Source: Linanthus parryae
Lineage: Eukaryota > Streptophyta > Magnoliopsida > Ericales > Polemoniaceae
Assembly: GCA_023055425.1 (NCBI GenBank)
Contig: JALGPY010000003.1
Span: 55,599,891-55,663,890 of the forward strand
Length of the DNA: 64,000 bases
Direction: 5' to 3'
The position numbers and the translations under genes are program-made. Under the pieces are notes generated by a model. It was not told where the DNA came from, searched no databases, and saw only the letters and a list, made by a program, of their open reading frames with translations. Of this stretch, positions 32,161-42,938 are shown piece by piece; positions within the stretch are counted from its first letter, which is position 1, and every line of letters starts with the position of its first letter.

Positions 32161-34773
32161 TCATATGCGATAGCATTTCTTCCCGTTGGCGTAGAAGCTC
32201 TCTATCTCCTTACCCTCAGGGTCATGCTTTGCGATCCTCTTCAGAGTGTACACATTCTTCCGATGATATGCGATGCGCGGCGCCTCTTCGTGTGTAGGCG
32301 GCTTTTCCTTGGCATCTCCCCTTGTCACCATCACGCCTGCGGGTGACTGGTCCTTGATGTCCTCCCAGAGAGGTAAGGGAGTAGGGTTGAATGGTCCGGG
32401 TGTTGGCTCGTCCGCCATCTCGGTGAACCACACCGCCTCGCTGAGATGTGCTTCGTCCAAGTTGAACGGGTTAGTTGAAGCCGGTATGTCGACAATCCTG
32501 TCGTTCCAGATAGCTTTCATCACCTGGTGAGCCGTCGAAGGGATTGCGTCAAAGCGATGAATCCAGGCCCGACCTATGATCATGTGATATGTGGTGTTCG
32601 CGTCTATGACATAGAACTTCGCCGAGCACTTGATTTTGCCGATCTGAACGCCCAGGCGGATCCATCCGATCGTCATTCTAGAATCGCTCCCGAATCCCAC
32701 CAGCGGGGATGGACGCTTGACTACCTTGTGCTCGGGGATCTCTGCTAGCTTCAGTGTGTGGAGTGGAACAACATTGACCGCTGCTCCTCCATCGACGAAT
32801 GCTCGCTTGAATTCGACGCCGTTGATGATGGCGGTCACGTACAGGGGCCTCTGGTGGCTCGCATCTGTCTTCTTGTCGCTGGCAGAAAAGGTCATAATCT
32901 TTTCTGTGGAACGGGACGCCCTGACGACTTTCCCGTTGGAGACCACGAGGTCCTCCTTGTAGTCCTCTGCTACCCTTAAGATTGCTTTTGTCATGTCCGC
33001 TCGACATTTTTCGGAGAAGTTCATCTCGTTGAAGAATTTGTCGAAGCCGTGCGACCCTTTCATGCGGTCGGCACGCTCATCTTCCGTGTCCATGCTGTAG
33101 TCTTCATCTTCATGAACTTCAGCAATGACGGGCAGACCATCTTCTGCGACTTCTTCCAAGTCCACTATCGAGATCATGGCGACCTCTTTGCCCTTTGAGC
33201 CCGAATCTGTATGGGCAGGCAACGGGTTGTTGCGCACATCCTTCCGGTGGTCGCTGACGATGAGTTCGCCGTTCTTCATCTTCTGATCGAACGCGAATCT
33301 GAGCTTCTTGCACTCGGCTGTGGGGTGCATGACCTTGCCGTGGTATTCGCACCACTTAGGGTCCCTCGTCATCTCCTTGGAGGGTGCTTTCTCGAGCGGT
33401 GGCAGGACGCCGTCCTTGCGCCACTGTCTGCCGAGATCGCTCGCTTCCTCCACCGAGCATGGCAGAGGTGGTGCATCGAAGTTTGCAACCTTTGCTTGCT
33501 TCTGGGGCGAAACTGTGTTGACCTCAGCTTCGCGTCCCCGCTTGTAGCCAAATCTGCCGATCTTGTAGGTGGTGCCGCTCGCAGGTCGTTCTGGAGCGCT
33601 CTTCTTTCTCTGTCTCTCGACAATGGGCTCGATGTTCATCGTGCATTCGATGAGCTTTGAAAACGTAGGCGTTTGCAAATTGATCAACATGCTTTTGTAT
33701 TCGTCTCGCATGCACTGCAGGCATATCTCTACGAGCCGGCTTTCGAGCATTGGATCCTTGCACTCCAAGGATTTCGCTCTGAATTTCTTGATGAAAGCGA
33801 TTCCATCTTCCTCGCGTTTCTGATACATCCGTGAGAGATGGATCATCGTCACCTTTTCTTCGATCTGGAAGAACTTGGTATAGAACTTCTGGACCATGTC
33901 GTCCCAAGTTTTCACAGACCCGGCCTCCAATGTTCGGTACCATTTGTATGCTACATTCCCAAGAGTTTTCGGGAATTCTCGCATCAGCAGTTTGGGATCG
34001 GCTCCGTATGGCCCCATGACATCGATGAAACGCATGACATGCTCATGAGCGTTTCCGTTGACGTCCTCGAATTTATCCCATTTGGGAGCCTTGTACCCCG
34101 CCGGGTTAGGCATGAGATAGATCTCTCGTGGGATGGGTGGATCGTTGTCTAGCTTCGGGATGATGGTATCCGCGAAGGACTGATGAGCCAAGATGGAGTC
34201 CACGCGCTTCTGCAAAGACGTCATGCATTCTGGAATGCTTCCCTCGTTAGTTGACGGAGGGATTGCCGTAGGCGGTGGCGACACATATGCCGCCGGAGGA
34301 TTGGGAGTGTATTGACTACCCGCGTTTCCCCAGATTGTCGCTGGTGGAGGCAGAGTGTACTGCAGAGTTGGGTTGGACGCCAAAGCCGGGGGCTGAGAGG
34401 CGTGAGCAGCAGGGGGTAGCATTTGTGCTGTTGACCCTTGGACCGAAGGCAGCTGCGTGGCCGACGATGGAGTTTGCAGATGAGGATTGGGAGGCGTGGT
34501 CGACACTCCCAATCCTGGAGCGGTAGGGGTTCCTCCTCCCTGAGGGATAGCGGCGGCAGGTGGAGGATTTGGCGCAAGAGTGCCCAGAACGGCCAGGATC
34601 CGTTCTAACTGCGCGGATTGAGACTTGAGAGCTTTTGCCTGACTTTGGACAGTGGCGTCCAAAGACTCTAAAGTTGGCGCCTCGCCGGGAGTCGTCGGAG
34701 TACGGCGAGCCTCGTCTCCCGAGGGAGTTTCGGTGGAAGGAGATCGGTTGCTGACATCGTCCTCCTGAGACAT
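32161..34773 (-). CDS. Gag-protease of Tat element A
   Basis: 870 residues, the same length as in element B and with only scattered substitutions. A Pro/Ala/Thr-rich N-terminal region comes first. The retrotransposon gag domain (about residues 230-385, KWDKFEDVNGNAHEHVMRF...) follows. Next is a short zinc-binding motif CEYHG..MHPTAEC (about 475-488), an acidic linker, and an aspartic protease with active site VDGGAAVNVV (Asp661; DGG instead of DTG, as is usual in Tat). The frame stops at TGA 32161-32163. The pol frame follows in the same phase 132 nt on. Confidence 0.93.
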   Translation of the reverse strand: MSQEDDVSNRSPSTETPSGDEARRTPTTPGEAPTLESLDATVQSQAKALKSQSAQLERILAVLGTLAPNPPPAAAIPQGGGTPTAPGLGVSTTPPNPHLQTPSSATQLPSVQGSTAQMLPPAAHASQPPALASNPTLQYTLPPPATIWGNAGSQYTPNPPAAYVSPPPTAIPPSTNEGSIPECMTSLQKRVDSILAHQSFADTIIPKLDNDPPIPREIYLMPNPAGYKAPKWDKFEDVNGNAHEHVMRFIDVMGPYGADPKLLMREFPKTLGNVAYKWYRTLEAGSVKTWDDMVQKFYTKFFQIEEKVTMIHLSRMYQKREEDGIAFIKKFRAKSLECKDPMLESRLVEICLQCMRDEYKSMLINLQTPTFSKLIECTMNIEPIVERQRKKSAPERPASGTTYKIGRFGYKRGREAEVNTVSPQKQAKVANFDAPPLPCSVEEASDLGRQWRKDGVLPPLEKAPSKEMTRDPKWCEYHGKVMHPTAECKKLRFAFDQKMKNGELIVSDHRKDVRNNPLPAHTDSGSKGKEVAMISIVDLEEVAEDGLPVIAEVHEDEDYSMDTEDERADRMKGSHGFDKFFNEMNFSEKCRADMTKAILRVAEDYKEDLVVSNGKVVRASRSTEKIMTFSASDKKTDASHQRPLYVTAIINGVEFKRAFVDGGAAVNVVPLHTLKLAEIPEHKVVKRPSPLVGFGSDSRMTIGWIRLGVQIGKIKCSAKFYVIDANTTYHMIIGRAWIHRFDAIPSTAHQVMKAIWNDRIVDIPASTNPFNLDEAHLSEAVWFTEMADEPTPGPFNPTPLPLWEDIKDQSPAGVMVTRGDAKEKPPTHEEAPRIAYHRKNVYTLKRIAKHDPEGKEIESFYANGKKCYRI

Positions 34774-34793
34774 GGTTGCTTTTGCTGGTAAGA

Positions 34794-34811
34794 TTCACGT
34801 CGGGTTCACCA
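34794..34811 (-). other. Primer-binding site of Tat element A (tRNA-Trp type)
   Basis: The plus strand reads TTCACGTCGGGTTCACCA, which as I recall is the 3' end of plant nuclear tRNA-Trp plus CCA. It lies three bases inside the 5' LTR (34815). The same 18 bases are in element B at 46283-46300. Confidence 0.75.
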
Positions 34812-34814
34812 AAA

Positions 34815-35440
34815 TGTGCACAAGAGATTCCGGCAGGGAGACCTCCGTGTACACCGTACGTAGTGGATCAGGGATCGCACAGGAAGAATAGGGGTGTGTG
34901 TAGGGAGAGAGTAAGTCAGTAGCAATGTCTGAGAGAGAGACAGAGGTTGGGCAGAGCTTCCGCGTATGGCAGTGTGTCCTCCTTTGTATGGAAAAGTTAA
35001 CGATATATATATACTAGAGAACATGACCGTTGTAGTGTGGTTAATGCGCCCATTAATGGCGGCTTAATTAGCTTAACCATAACGGCACGTTCGTCCGAGT
35101 ATATAGGAACCGTTAGAGCATGTGGTGCGCGAGTACCGGAACCGTTACGAGGTTGACCGGGTTTGACCGGATTGACCGGGTTTATGGAGCTCGTGCCATA
35201 AATCTCTCAAAACAGTTACTAAAGGTCGCGCGCGGGCTTGGCTCGCACGCGACAGGGCTTACTCTAGCCTCCAGACCACAAAGTCCCTACAAGTCCCGTG
35301 CAGTGGTATGCGAGGGCTCTGTCTCGCAGCCCCCACATGGATCAGCTCGGCTGGTGATCCTGTGTGTGTGGAGCACAATATGGTGTGCTGGATGGTTGCC
35401 ACGTGGCCTAGATCTGCCATGTCATAAAGCAGTATCTACA
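34815..35440 (-). repeat. 5' LTR of Tat element A
   Basis: 626 bp, nearly identical to 20098-20723. TATATATATA at 35004-35013 is the likely core promoter for genomic RNA on the minus strand. CACGTG motifs lie upstream in U3. The right end TCTACA meets the target duplication GCTAG at 35441. Confidence 0.93.
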
Positions 35441-35445
35441 GCTAG

Positions 35446-38110
35446 CACTACAGGTTGGTTGACAGCCCATAAGCTTATCAGAAACCTTCTTATCCAAACA
35501 TATTTCTGTCCGGTGACAGAACAGGCAATCGTGCTTCGCTTCCATGATCGATGGAGCGGTCTAATACGATTGTGCAACACTTATGCTGCTGTTCCATGCG
35601 ATGTCATCTAGCATGGACTATAGCCTGAGTCGGATCTACGTGTATCTAGGTCCCCACCCTAGTCAGCATGCATAGCTGGCTAGTCGAAGCATCATCTCCG
35701 ATAGTTATAACACGTGATCCTTCGTACAGAGTATCCTTTTGGTTGCAATCTAGTGTCTTAAGTTAGATTTCATGAAATCCACTCTTCCGATTGCATAAGG
35801 TTTGTGGGGTCTCAGTATATACCATAGTATATAGCAGACTCACACTGCATCGGGCACTTTGGTCATTTGGTCAATCTTGTATCGTGTCTTCTAGGGCACA
35901 TATTCAGGCTCGTAAAATCCTGCAGCGAGTTATAGGAGTATCACATGGCATTGGGTCCATTACATGGAATCGTTCAAAGTATCTTCTTGTTGTCCGCCTT
36001 ATGCGTCAATATAAGAAGTCCTTTTGAACGAACGAGAGTGCATCTCGCCCTACTAATATCCTTCGTCACAAATCGAAAGGATAACCACCCTATAGTGGAT
36101 GTGAAATAGTCCTTAGACTCTCCTGGAAATAGTGTGTCATCGATAATAAGTGACGTGTTCATCTACTCTCTACGACCGAGAGTGATATGCAGCGGTTTTC
36201 ATCCATTGATAAAATATTGCTGACTTAGAGGACTAATTAAGATCACACATAGGCTTAATTAGCTTGCACCTATTTTTGCATCCGATCTTACATCTCGAAA
36301 CCCTGTGGCCGAGTCATACAGATCACCTCTCTGATTTCTCTATTGAGAAATTCAGCCGTCACGTTTATCGAGAATGGATCCTTATTTCCATCATCACAAC
36401 TATTACCGATATCTCTGCAAGCCGTATGCCTTACTATGCTTCCGTCTGTGTCACTCTGACTGTCTTTGGAAATACATTCATTTACAATAGACTAATATCC
36501 AGTTGGAAAAGTTAACCTAATCTTAAACTTGGTTGGTCCCTTACAGACTCTAACTTTTCCTGTAAAGGCTACTTTTCATTCTTCATAATTAGGGAACGAT
36601 AAGGCATAGTATCCTATCCTATCGTTTATGTAAGATGATCCTTAAGATCATCCCTTCGATTTCAAACAGTCGATGGGGTATGCTCCTATGAGCAATTCAT
36701 TTGCATAGGAGGATCATGATTTGCTCTCACCCCTATGGATGGGCACCTCGCTTAGAAAGTCACTCCCACTGTCCGAAGGATCCTTGAGGGACTAATTCCT
36801 CATAATGGACTAAGGAACAGGGTATTTTCTAGCGGTTCCTCCATGCTCGCGGAGAACATCATCTCTACGAACATTCCCTTAACTATGGACATCTCCTTAT
36901 GAGAAATCATATATCTTGTGAATCCATTTGCGTTACACTACTAATCGGCTGTTGCGTTTCGAATACGCAACCCCCTAGAGTACCCCGAATAGTATGGAAG
37001 ACATGTTACTCCATGAAGATACATTTCTTCCATCCAGGGTCTAAATTCCTTCTTGTCAGGTGATGAAATATCCTGGGACAATATCCTAGGTTCATCATCA
37101 TCTTGCGTGGTGACCACCATGGCCTCCCCTTCGATGTCAAATCGTCGACGGAGTGCGCTCCAAAGAGCGTTCCTACGCAAAGAGGGTTCTTCTTCAGCAT
37201 TATCGTCATATACGATATGCCACTCACTAGGTAAGGCACTCCCACTGTTCTCAAGGTCCATAGGAACATATTCCTCTTGAGTAGTGGTGAGTTGAGTGTC
37301 ATCTAGTGGTTCCTCTTCCTCGTAGAGAATGCCATCTCCACGAGCTTCTCCCTGACTAGGAAAACTTAGTTAGCTCATAAGCTGCCGATCCCCATGGCCT
37401 AAGGTGACCTCATATAGGTTGCCTTTTGGTCCACATCTCGTAGGGCGTAGTGACTACAGACTTGGTGGGTATTTGGTTGAGTACATCGACAGCCGTTTAA
37501 CAAAGCGTCTCCTCAATATAGGGAACATGTGCTTTGCACGCACTATCATACATCGAACCATCTTCAGGCAGTATCCTATTCCTCCTATCCGCCACAGCAA
37601 TCTGCTGCGGGGCATGGGAATAGCCAACTGCCTAACTACTCTCCATCACATAGCTCTTGCTAAGATAGACACTCGCAGTCTCATTCTGGCTAAGGACATA
37701 TCCTTTTATCCAGACGGTTTTCTACCTTTTGTAGATACCTGTCTGAAGCACCCTTGTGCCTCAGACTTATGTGGCCCAAGCACACATAGTTGAGATGCGT
37801 ACAATAATCTACGAATGTGATGGAACAGTAAGCACCATGTCTTTAGCTATTAACATTTGATGGATCACAATAACAGAATAAATTATTTGTAAAGACTCAA
37901 TAATCCTTACTACTTTACTGGATAGTTTGCCTTTCGCCTTTCGTGTAAGGCAAGAATCACACATTGGTAAGGGTACCTTGGGCATATTCCAAGCAGGCCT
38001 ACCTTAGCTAGCCTGAACATCCTTTCCTGACATAGTGTGTCTCAATCTAGCGCGCCACATATCAGAATCTTAAGGCACAACCCTAGTGGTGATATCCAAA
38101 GATCCTGAGG
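35446..38110 (-). pseudogene. Decayed copia pol of element E (integrase, RT, RNase H)
   Basis: Minus-strand fragments, from high to low coordinates, follow copia order. First is a GAG-pre-integrase/zinc region (WRARLRHTMSGKDV, then MCDSCLTRKAKGK, about 38060-37900). Next are the integrase end (VADRRNRILPEDG, then PTKSVVTTPYEMWTKRQP, about 37600-37410) and EPRILSQDISSPDKKEF (about 37090). RT pieces follow (FLNREIREVICMTRPQGFE, about 36330) and RNase H-like pieces down to the A insertion point. Stops and indels occur every few tens of codons. No function remains. Confidence 0.8.
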
Positions 38111-40195
38111 CGTTATTCATGCTAGAAATCAAGAGTGCATAACCATTCATAACATGACCAATTCCAAAGTAAAACTGTAACCAAAACAAATTTTGGTGGC
38201 TATTCCCTCAAAGATAATCTCATGGATCCTTAGACGAGAAGTTAATGCCATGTCTGGCCTTCTAGTCTTAGGAAAACATCCTTTTCCTTCCTTTGCGTTT
38301 GCCAATCTTAGGCTATTGGTCATGTACCAATATTGTGCCCTCATTCCCTTATCCTTTCCCCCACCTGTTCCTCACGGTCTTAATACCGGGGTAGGGACTA
38401 AATCTTCCGATCATACTTCATTCACAGCCTTTAGCAATCATATATTGCTTAGACTTCAAAAGTATGCTGTACTAGTATACTGAGCAAGCACTTGGTTGCT
38501 TAGATGCTAGAACGGAGCGATGTTTGGTCTTATCCAAACATCTTGACACTCTCAAAGTGTGTCATATAACATTTTCATGGTACTTTCATGAAACATGGCA
38601 GAGATAGCAACAAATTGCTAATCGGATAACTTAAACATCTCATCATAACGACATGAATCTCTGATGCTATAGTTGAGTACTAATCTCAGATACTATAGTC
38701 GAGTGCCAAAATTTTATGATTTGAGTTTGATAGTTTAAGGTGGGATTTATGAGTCATTACTCATAACTTTTAATGAGGCAAATGGCTAAGGTGGATCCAA
38801 GATTCTTCTTTGGCTCATTCCTACAATCTTTGAATCTCAAAGTGGTCTTGAACTTGCTGATGAGGTCATTTCCCCACCTTGGCATAGCACGCTCTATGAA
38901 ATTTATCTTGACTGCCTCCCACTTATTGGTTAGCCTAAAGATAATGTTCATGTGCTGCTGTGACAACTATTCATCACAGGTTCGACCATACTTGTAGGTG
39001 GTTTGACAAACTATGTCCAACGATTTGGTTACATAGTACGATGACTTGTCATATCGTTTATTGCCATTATTTTAGCCTTTACAGTTTCGATTTAGACACG
39101 ATTGATCTTGAGACATTGCATAAGTAATTAATACTAGCATTTTCTTAGCTCCGAAATAACATGATACATAGATTAAAATTCATAGTTCCTCATAAGGACT
39201 CCACCAAAACCTAGTAGCAATTCTAGGAATCAAATATCGTCACTTATGATTCCCTATTAGTTTCAATCATGTATAATCATGTGAGCTCTTTTGTTTTAGT
39301 TCTTTAGCATGCGAGGTTATACAGTTATATCCAATCACACGCAGTTATAACATAAAACAAGCACAAGCATAAATAAATATGCAATGGATGTGGCCCCTAA
39401 GGTGCACTCCCACTATTGAGAGTACGTCTTGAGAAATTCTTGAACTTCTCGCCTCATGGATCTCGCCTATCTCGAATGCTCCCAGAAGCTTCCTTGTTCG
39501 TCTCTTTGCTCCATGCACCTCGCGCCATAGCTTTTGGTTTGGCCACCTCTCTTGAAGCTTCTATTCTTCAATCTTCACTAACTATCTTATTTCTAATAAG
39601 AAGTAACCTCTAATAGGCGATTTAGATGAGAAGAGAAGACAATAGAGTATGTAGAGAGGCACGACACGCAGACCGTATTTTAATTGATTACATATTCAAA
39701 ACCAAAACCAAATATAAAACCATCTAAGCCACATCCATGCATCAAACACATCCATTCAACCCACAACAGCATGTATAATAATAAAATAAACATACTGAAA
39801 TTTCCTGGAAATTTCCAGAATTAAAGAATAATTACTGGAAATTAATAAGCAATAAAACAATCAAATAATAAGATCGAAAATTTCTCCCAACTACCTAGGA
39901 TCTCACCTCCTATCTTATAAGGTAGGGAAAAATGTCCTAAGTCTCCAGAAAAAATTTGGGCTCAAAACAGTGTGTTTAAGGTCGTCTAACTGCCTCGGGA
40001 AGTGTGCTAAACACTAATTAATTAATCTGGAAAATAATAAAATTTTATGTTTTTCCAAAAATTATGAAAAAATCCCAGAAAATAGGAAATTTAATTCTGA
40101 GCATATAGAAAAAAATTTGGCGAAAAATAGTGGCCGGAGGAGGGCTCACGCGCCCACACGCGCCGCCGCGCGTGGGCGAGTCCGCCTCCGTCACG
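38111..40195 (-). other. Copia E gag and leader region, unrecognisable
   Basis: About 2 kb between the protease/integrase remnant and the ACGT-rich stretch. A Lys/Gly-rich piece near 38260-38370 (minus) may be the gag C-terminus. Otherwise only short ORFs without motifs are seen (for example 38757-38966 minus and 39416-39613 plus). A capsid fold cannot be supported. Confidence 0.35.
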
Positions 40196-40198
40196 CGC

Positions 40199-40370
40199 CG
40201 ACGTCGGCCGAGTGCCACGTGGCATACCACGTCAGCCATGTGCTGATGACAGCTGCCACGTCGTCCTCCACGTCAGCAGCCCACGTGGCTGCCACGTCAT
40301 CGCCACGTCAGACAAAGTGCCGACCTGGCACCGCCACGTCATCTGCCACGTCAGCCTAGGGCCACGTCAG
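40199..40370. promoter_or_regulatory. Dense cluster of ACGT-core bZIP-type sites in copia E leader
   Basis: Eleven ACGT cores occur in 167 bp (40201, 40217, 40229, 40258, 40270, 40283, 40294, 40305, 40336, 40348, 40364). Seven are CCACGTCA (TGACGTGG on the element strand), two are GCCACGTGGC and two end in ACGTCG. The neighbourhood (40140-40460) is very GC-rich within otherwise AT-rich DNA. TGACGTGG is a known high-affinity plant bZIP site. Function as an enhancer is inferred. Confidence 0.6.
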
Positions 40371-40786
40371 CAGACCGCCACCGCCCTTTGGCGCGTGGCG
40401 GCGCGTGTGCGCGCGTGGAGGCGGCGTCGGTGGCGCGTGAAGCCCACGCGCCGCCTTCCCGACCTCCGTTTCCGGCGATCCTTATATCGTTGGAATCGTC
40501 TTTTCAGCCTGATCCCGATTATGTGTTCAAAACTCAATTTTAACATGTTTAGAAAAAATCTTTTTACTGCTCAGATCTAACAGTCCTGATATACACAGTT
40601 CCGAATCTTAAAATATTCATAACTAATTCTCTGTTCGTCCAAAAATTACAAAATTTATATTTCTGGAATCCTCGTGAAAAACCCTATCTATCCATATAGG
40701 TTTCACTAACAGATTATGAAATTTCAAAAACTCAATTTTTTTAACTGATTCGGAAACGCATAACGAGACACGAAAAACAAGCCTAA

Positions 40787-40799
40787 GGCTCTGATACCA
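40787..40799 (-). other. Primer-binding site of copia E (Met-tRNA type)
   Basis: The minus-strand TGGTATCAGAGCC begins one base inside the 5' LTR and is complementary to the 3' end of plant methionine tRNA, the standard copia primer. Confidence 0.9.
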
Positions 40800-40800
40800 A

Positions 40801-41245
40801 TGAAGGATGAACATGATCTATCACATACAGATCTACAACATGAATTATAGCGGAAGATTCATGTGTTTACCTTGTCTTCCTTAGCTCCTATGCACAGCAG
40901 ATGATCGTAGGATGCTTGCTTTCACGTGCTCTTCTCGCTCCCACAGTCTGGCTCGAATCACTAGGACGAAAGCTGTAATCCACACCAAGTTCCACCAATG
41001 GAGGCTAGTTAGAGAGAGAGTCTAGGGTTTACTGTATTATGACCAGCACATGATCTCTACAGTAGTGTGTATAAAATAATAGGAGGCTGTCTCCTTATAT
41101 AGACAGACTTATACCCAATTGCAATATTACCCCTTATGGTTTGTCCTTGCTACTAACCCCATAAGGTTTGAGCTTGTCTCACCTAAACCCATAAGTTTAG
41201 GATAATTGCATTGTGCACTCCACATGGGCTCTCATAATGCTAACA
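40801..41245 (-). repeat. 5' LTR of copia E
   Basis: 445 bp, TGAAGGATG...GCTAACA on the plus strand; target duplication GGTAG follows at 41246-41250. It pairs with 18235-18679 with about 14 mismatches. Element E ends here. Confidence 0.93.
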
Positions 41246-41250
41246 GGTAG

Positions 41251-42810
41251 AGTATTTTTGTTGTTTATGAAGGTACGTAGATTTCCCTTATGTCAAAATA
41301 CATATGCAGAGAAACACAACTAAGAATTAAGCCTTTCATTGCTAGCGCAACTAGATAAACATGAAATAGATATAGTAAACGGAGTGATTTACATTCATGC
41401 GGCATTGAAGCTAACAATCCTGCGGATGAATCTGACATATGTGATGGATCTTACTAGATAAGCACACGAGTATGTGGACAGACTTTTTTAAGGTCTAGAA
41501 AACTGAAAAGACTGAAACAATTTGTTTAATTTTTATTCAAAATTAAGTGAAGAAAAGATTTTGTATGGAGAAAATGGAGGAAATTGCCACATGTAGCTGA
41601 CATCAGTTAAATTGGGAAAACACTTATGAAGTATAGTTGAACCTAAGTTACTTGGAACGCGGATTGTTCTGGTTTGTCGAACGGGAACGGGATCGCGGAA
41701 CGCCATACCCTATGGAATTGGGTACACCAAGGGTAGGCTTCTTTGGATATCTTTATATGAGTTGTACCATTTTCAAAAGTATAAAATTTCTCAATATATA
41801 CAATATTTAGAAGTCAATACTCTAAAAATAGATTTAATTTAGCACATTTAAATTTTATTTTTCTCTTCTACATAGATACTTTTGGTGAAAATAGTGAAAA
41901 AAACTGGGATCGCGAAATTAAGCGATCTGGATCGCTGGTGTTCCGCGTTTCAGAACGCGCGATCCAATTCGCAATTCGCGGGTGTACGAGTGAATTGTGG
42001 TAACACTGAGTTCAACCGTTAGTTTGATGTCTTCTTGTCTTGTGTCGGCTGGGTACTTGGGCTGCCACGGTGGTTGTGGTTCATTTTGATGCCAAGCCCA
42101 TGGGAGGAGAGTTGCAGGTGGTTGTAATTAGCGGCAACGGAAAGTTGATGCTATACTAGCTATTATTACTGAGTTAAAAATACAAATATTATAATGACAA
42201 TGTTATTTGTTTGTTTTTCTATTCAGGGGTCAACCAGAACACTTGATTTTTTATTTACCCAATAGCTTAGTGGAGAAATGTTCTTATTATATGCTAAACA
42301 GTAGGCGTAGGGGGTAGTGTAGATGATGGCTAGACCACAGAAGGTGCTTATGCAAGTTACCTTGTTGCTCTTCTCGGAGAAAAAAAAGCTTTCAATAGAG
42401 AGGCCTATTGAAATGATAGCATTATTTTGGCAATCGAGTTTGTTGTATGTAACACATTAGGGGAGACGCAAGTCGCCGATGAAATTGGGGCTGTCAGTAG
42501 CATCCATATTGAAACTTAGTTCTACATGCCATGCCTTATGGGATGTAGGTACTTTGCTTTTGTTCATGAATATGGATATAGTTTCCGTGTCAGAATCCGT
42601 ATGCGGATAGAATAAAGGAAGTACTGAACTTTAATGGTTACCGCAAGTAGATATGTCGGGATAAATCGAACTCATAGATTGAAGTACATTCAGATAGGAT
42701 GGAAGCCTCCCACACTCCGTAGTAGAAATCTAACTTTTTGGAACAACATGCTGAGAGTACATTCTTTAGGGAAAACAATTGCCACTTAGAAGGTACATAA
42801 TTTTCCTGGA
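41251..42810. other. Spacer between elements E and D, no gene recognised
   Basis: About 1.56 kb without a supported ORF. The part 41630-42015 may be a small decayed transposon. It begins near GTTGAACCTAAGTTAC and ends near GTAACACTGAGTTCAAC (an imperfect inverted repeat). Inside, it has GGAACGCGG and GGGATCGCG motifs repeated towards both ends. No target duplication was found, so I do not call it an element. Confidence 0.4.
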
Positions 42811-42815
42811 TCCCT

Positions 42816-42938
42816 TGATAGTAGGAGAAATCTTCCGTCCCTTTCCATTGATTATTTACACCCTTAAATAGGTAAAATACAATACTAAATTATACAACTA
42901 GTCCTCTAATTATTTACATAAGAGTACTATAACTATTA
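42816..42938 (-). repeat. 3' LTR of copia D
   Basis: 123 bp from TGATAGTAGG to ACTATTA on the plus strand, identical by eye to 62905-63027. The pol stop codon lies at its edge (42936-42938). Confidence 0.9.

Larger units (their letters stand above)
20093..35445 (-). mobile_element. Ty3/gypsy Tat-lineage LTR retrotransposon 'A' with antisense PMD gene
   Basis: The element itself is 20098-35440, between GCTAG target duplications (20093-20097, 35441-35445). The 626-bp LTRs differ at three positions by eye (G/A, A/G and C/T). Order on the element (minus) strand: 5' LTR, tRNA-Trp-type primer-binding site, gag-protease, UGA, pol with RT, two RNase H domains and integrase, tandem-repeat array, short ORF region, an oppositely oriented six-exon gene, polypurine tract, 3' LTR. 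Gag is intact but pol has lost 296 bp, so A is probably non-autonomous while its antisense gene remains open. Element B is a full relative in the opposite orientation. Confidence 0.95.
18230..41250 (-). mobile_element. Ty1/copia LTR retrotransposon 'E', host of nested Tat element A
   Basis: The 445-bp LTRs at 18235-18679 and 40801-41245 are flanked by the 5-bp target duplication GGTAG (18230-18234 and 41246-41250). The primer-binding site matching the 3' end of plant methionine tRNA lies next to the right LTR, so the element reads on the minus strand. Without Tat element A it would be about 7.7 kb. Its pol region is copia-type but riddled with stops and indels. The LTRs differ at roughly 14 of 445 positions by eye (about 3%), much less than the decay of the coding part suggests. 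Confidence 0.93.

Noticed and set aside
41633..42015. Possible small transposon with imperfect inverted ends
   Set aside because: The end repeats match only partly and no target duplication is seen, so it is described only as spacer.
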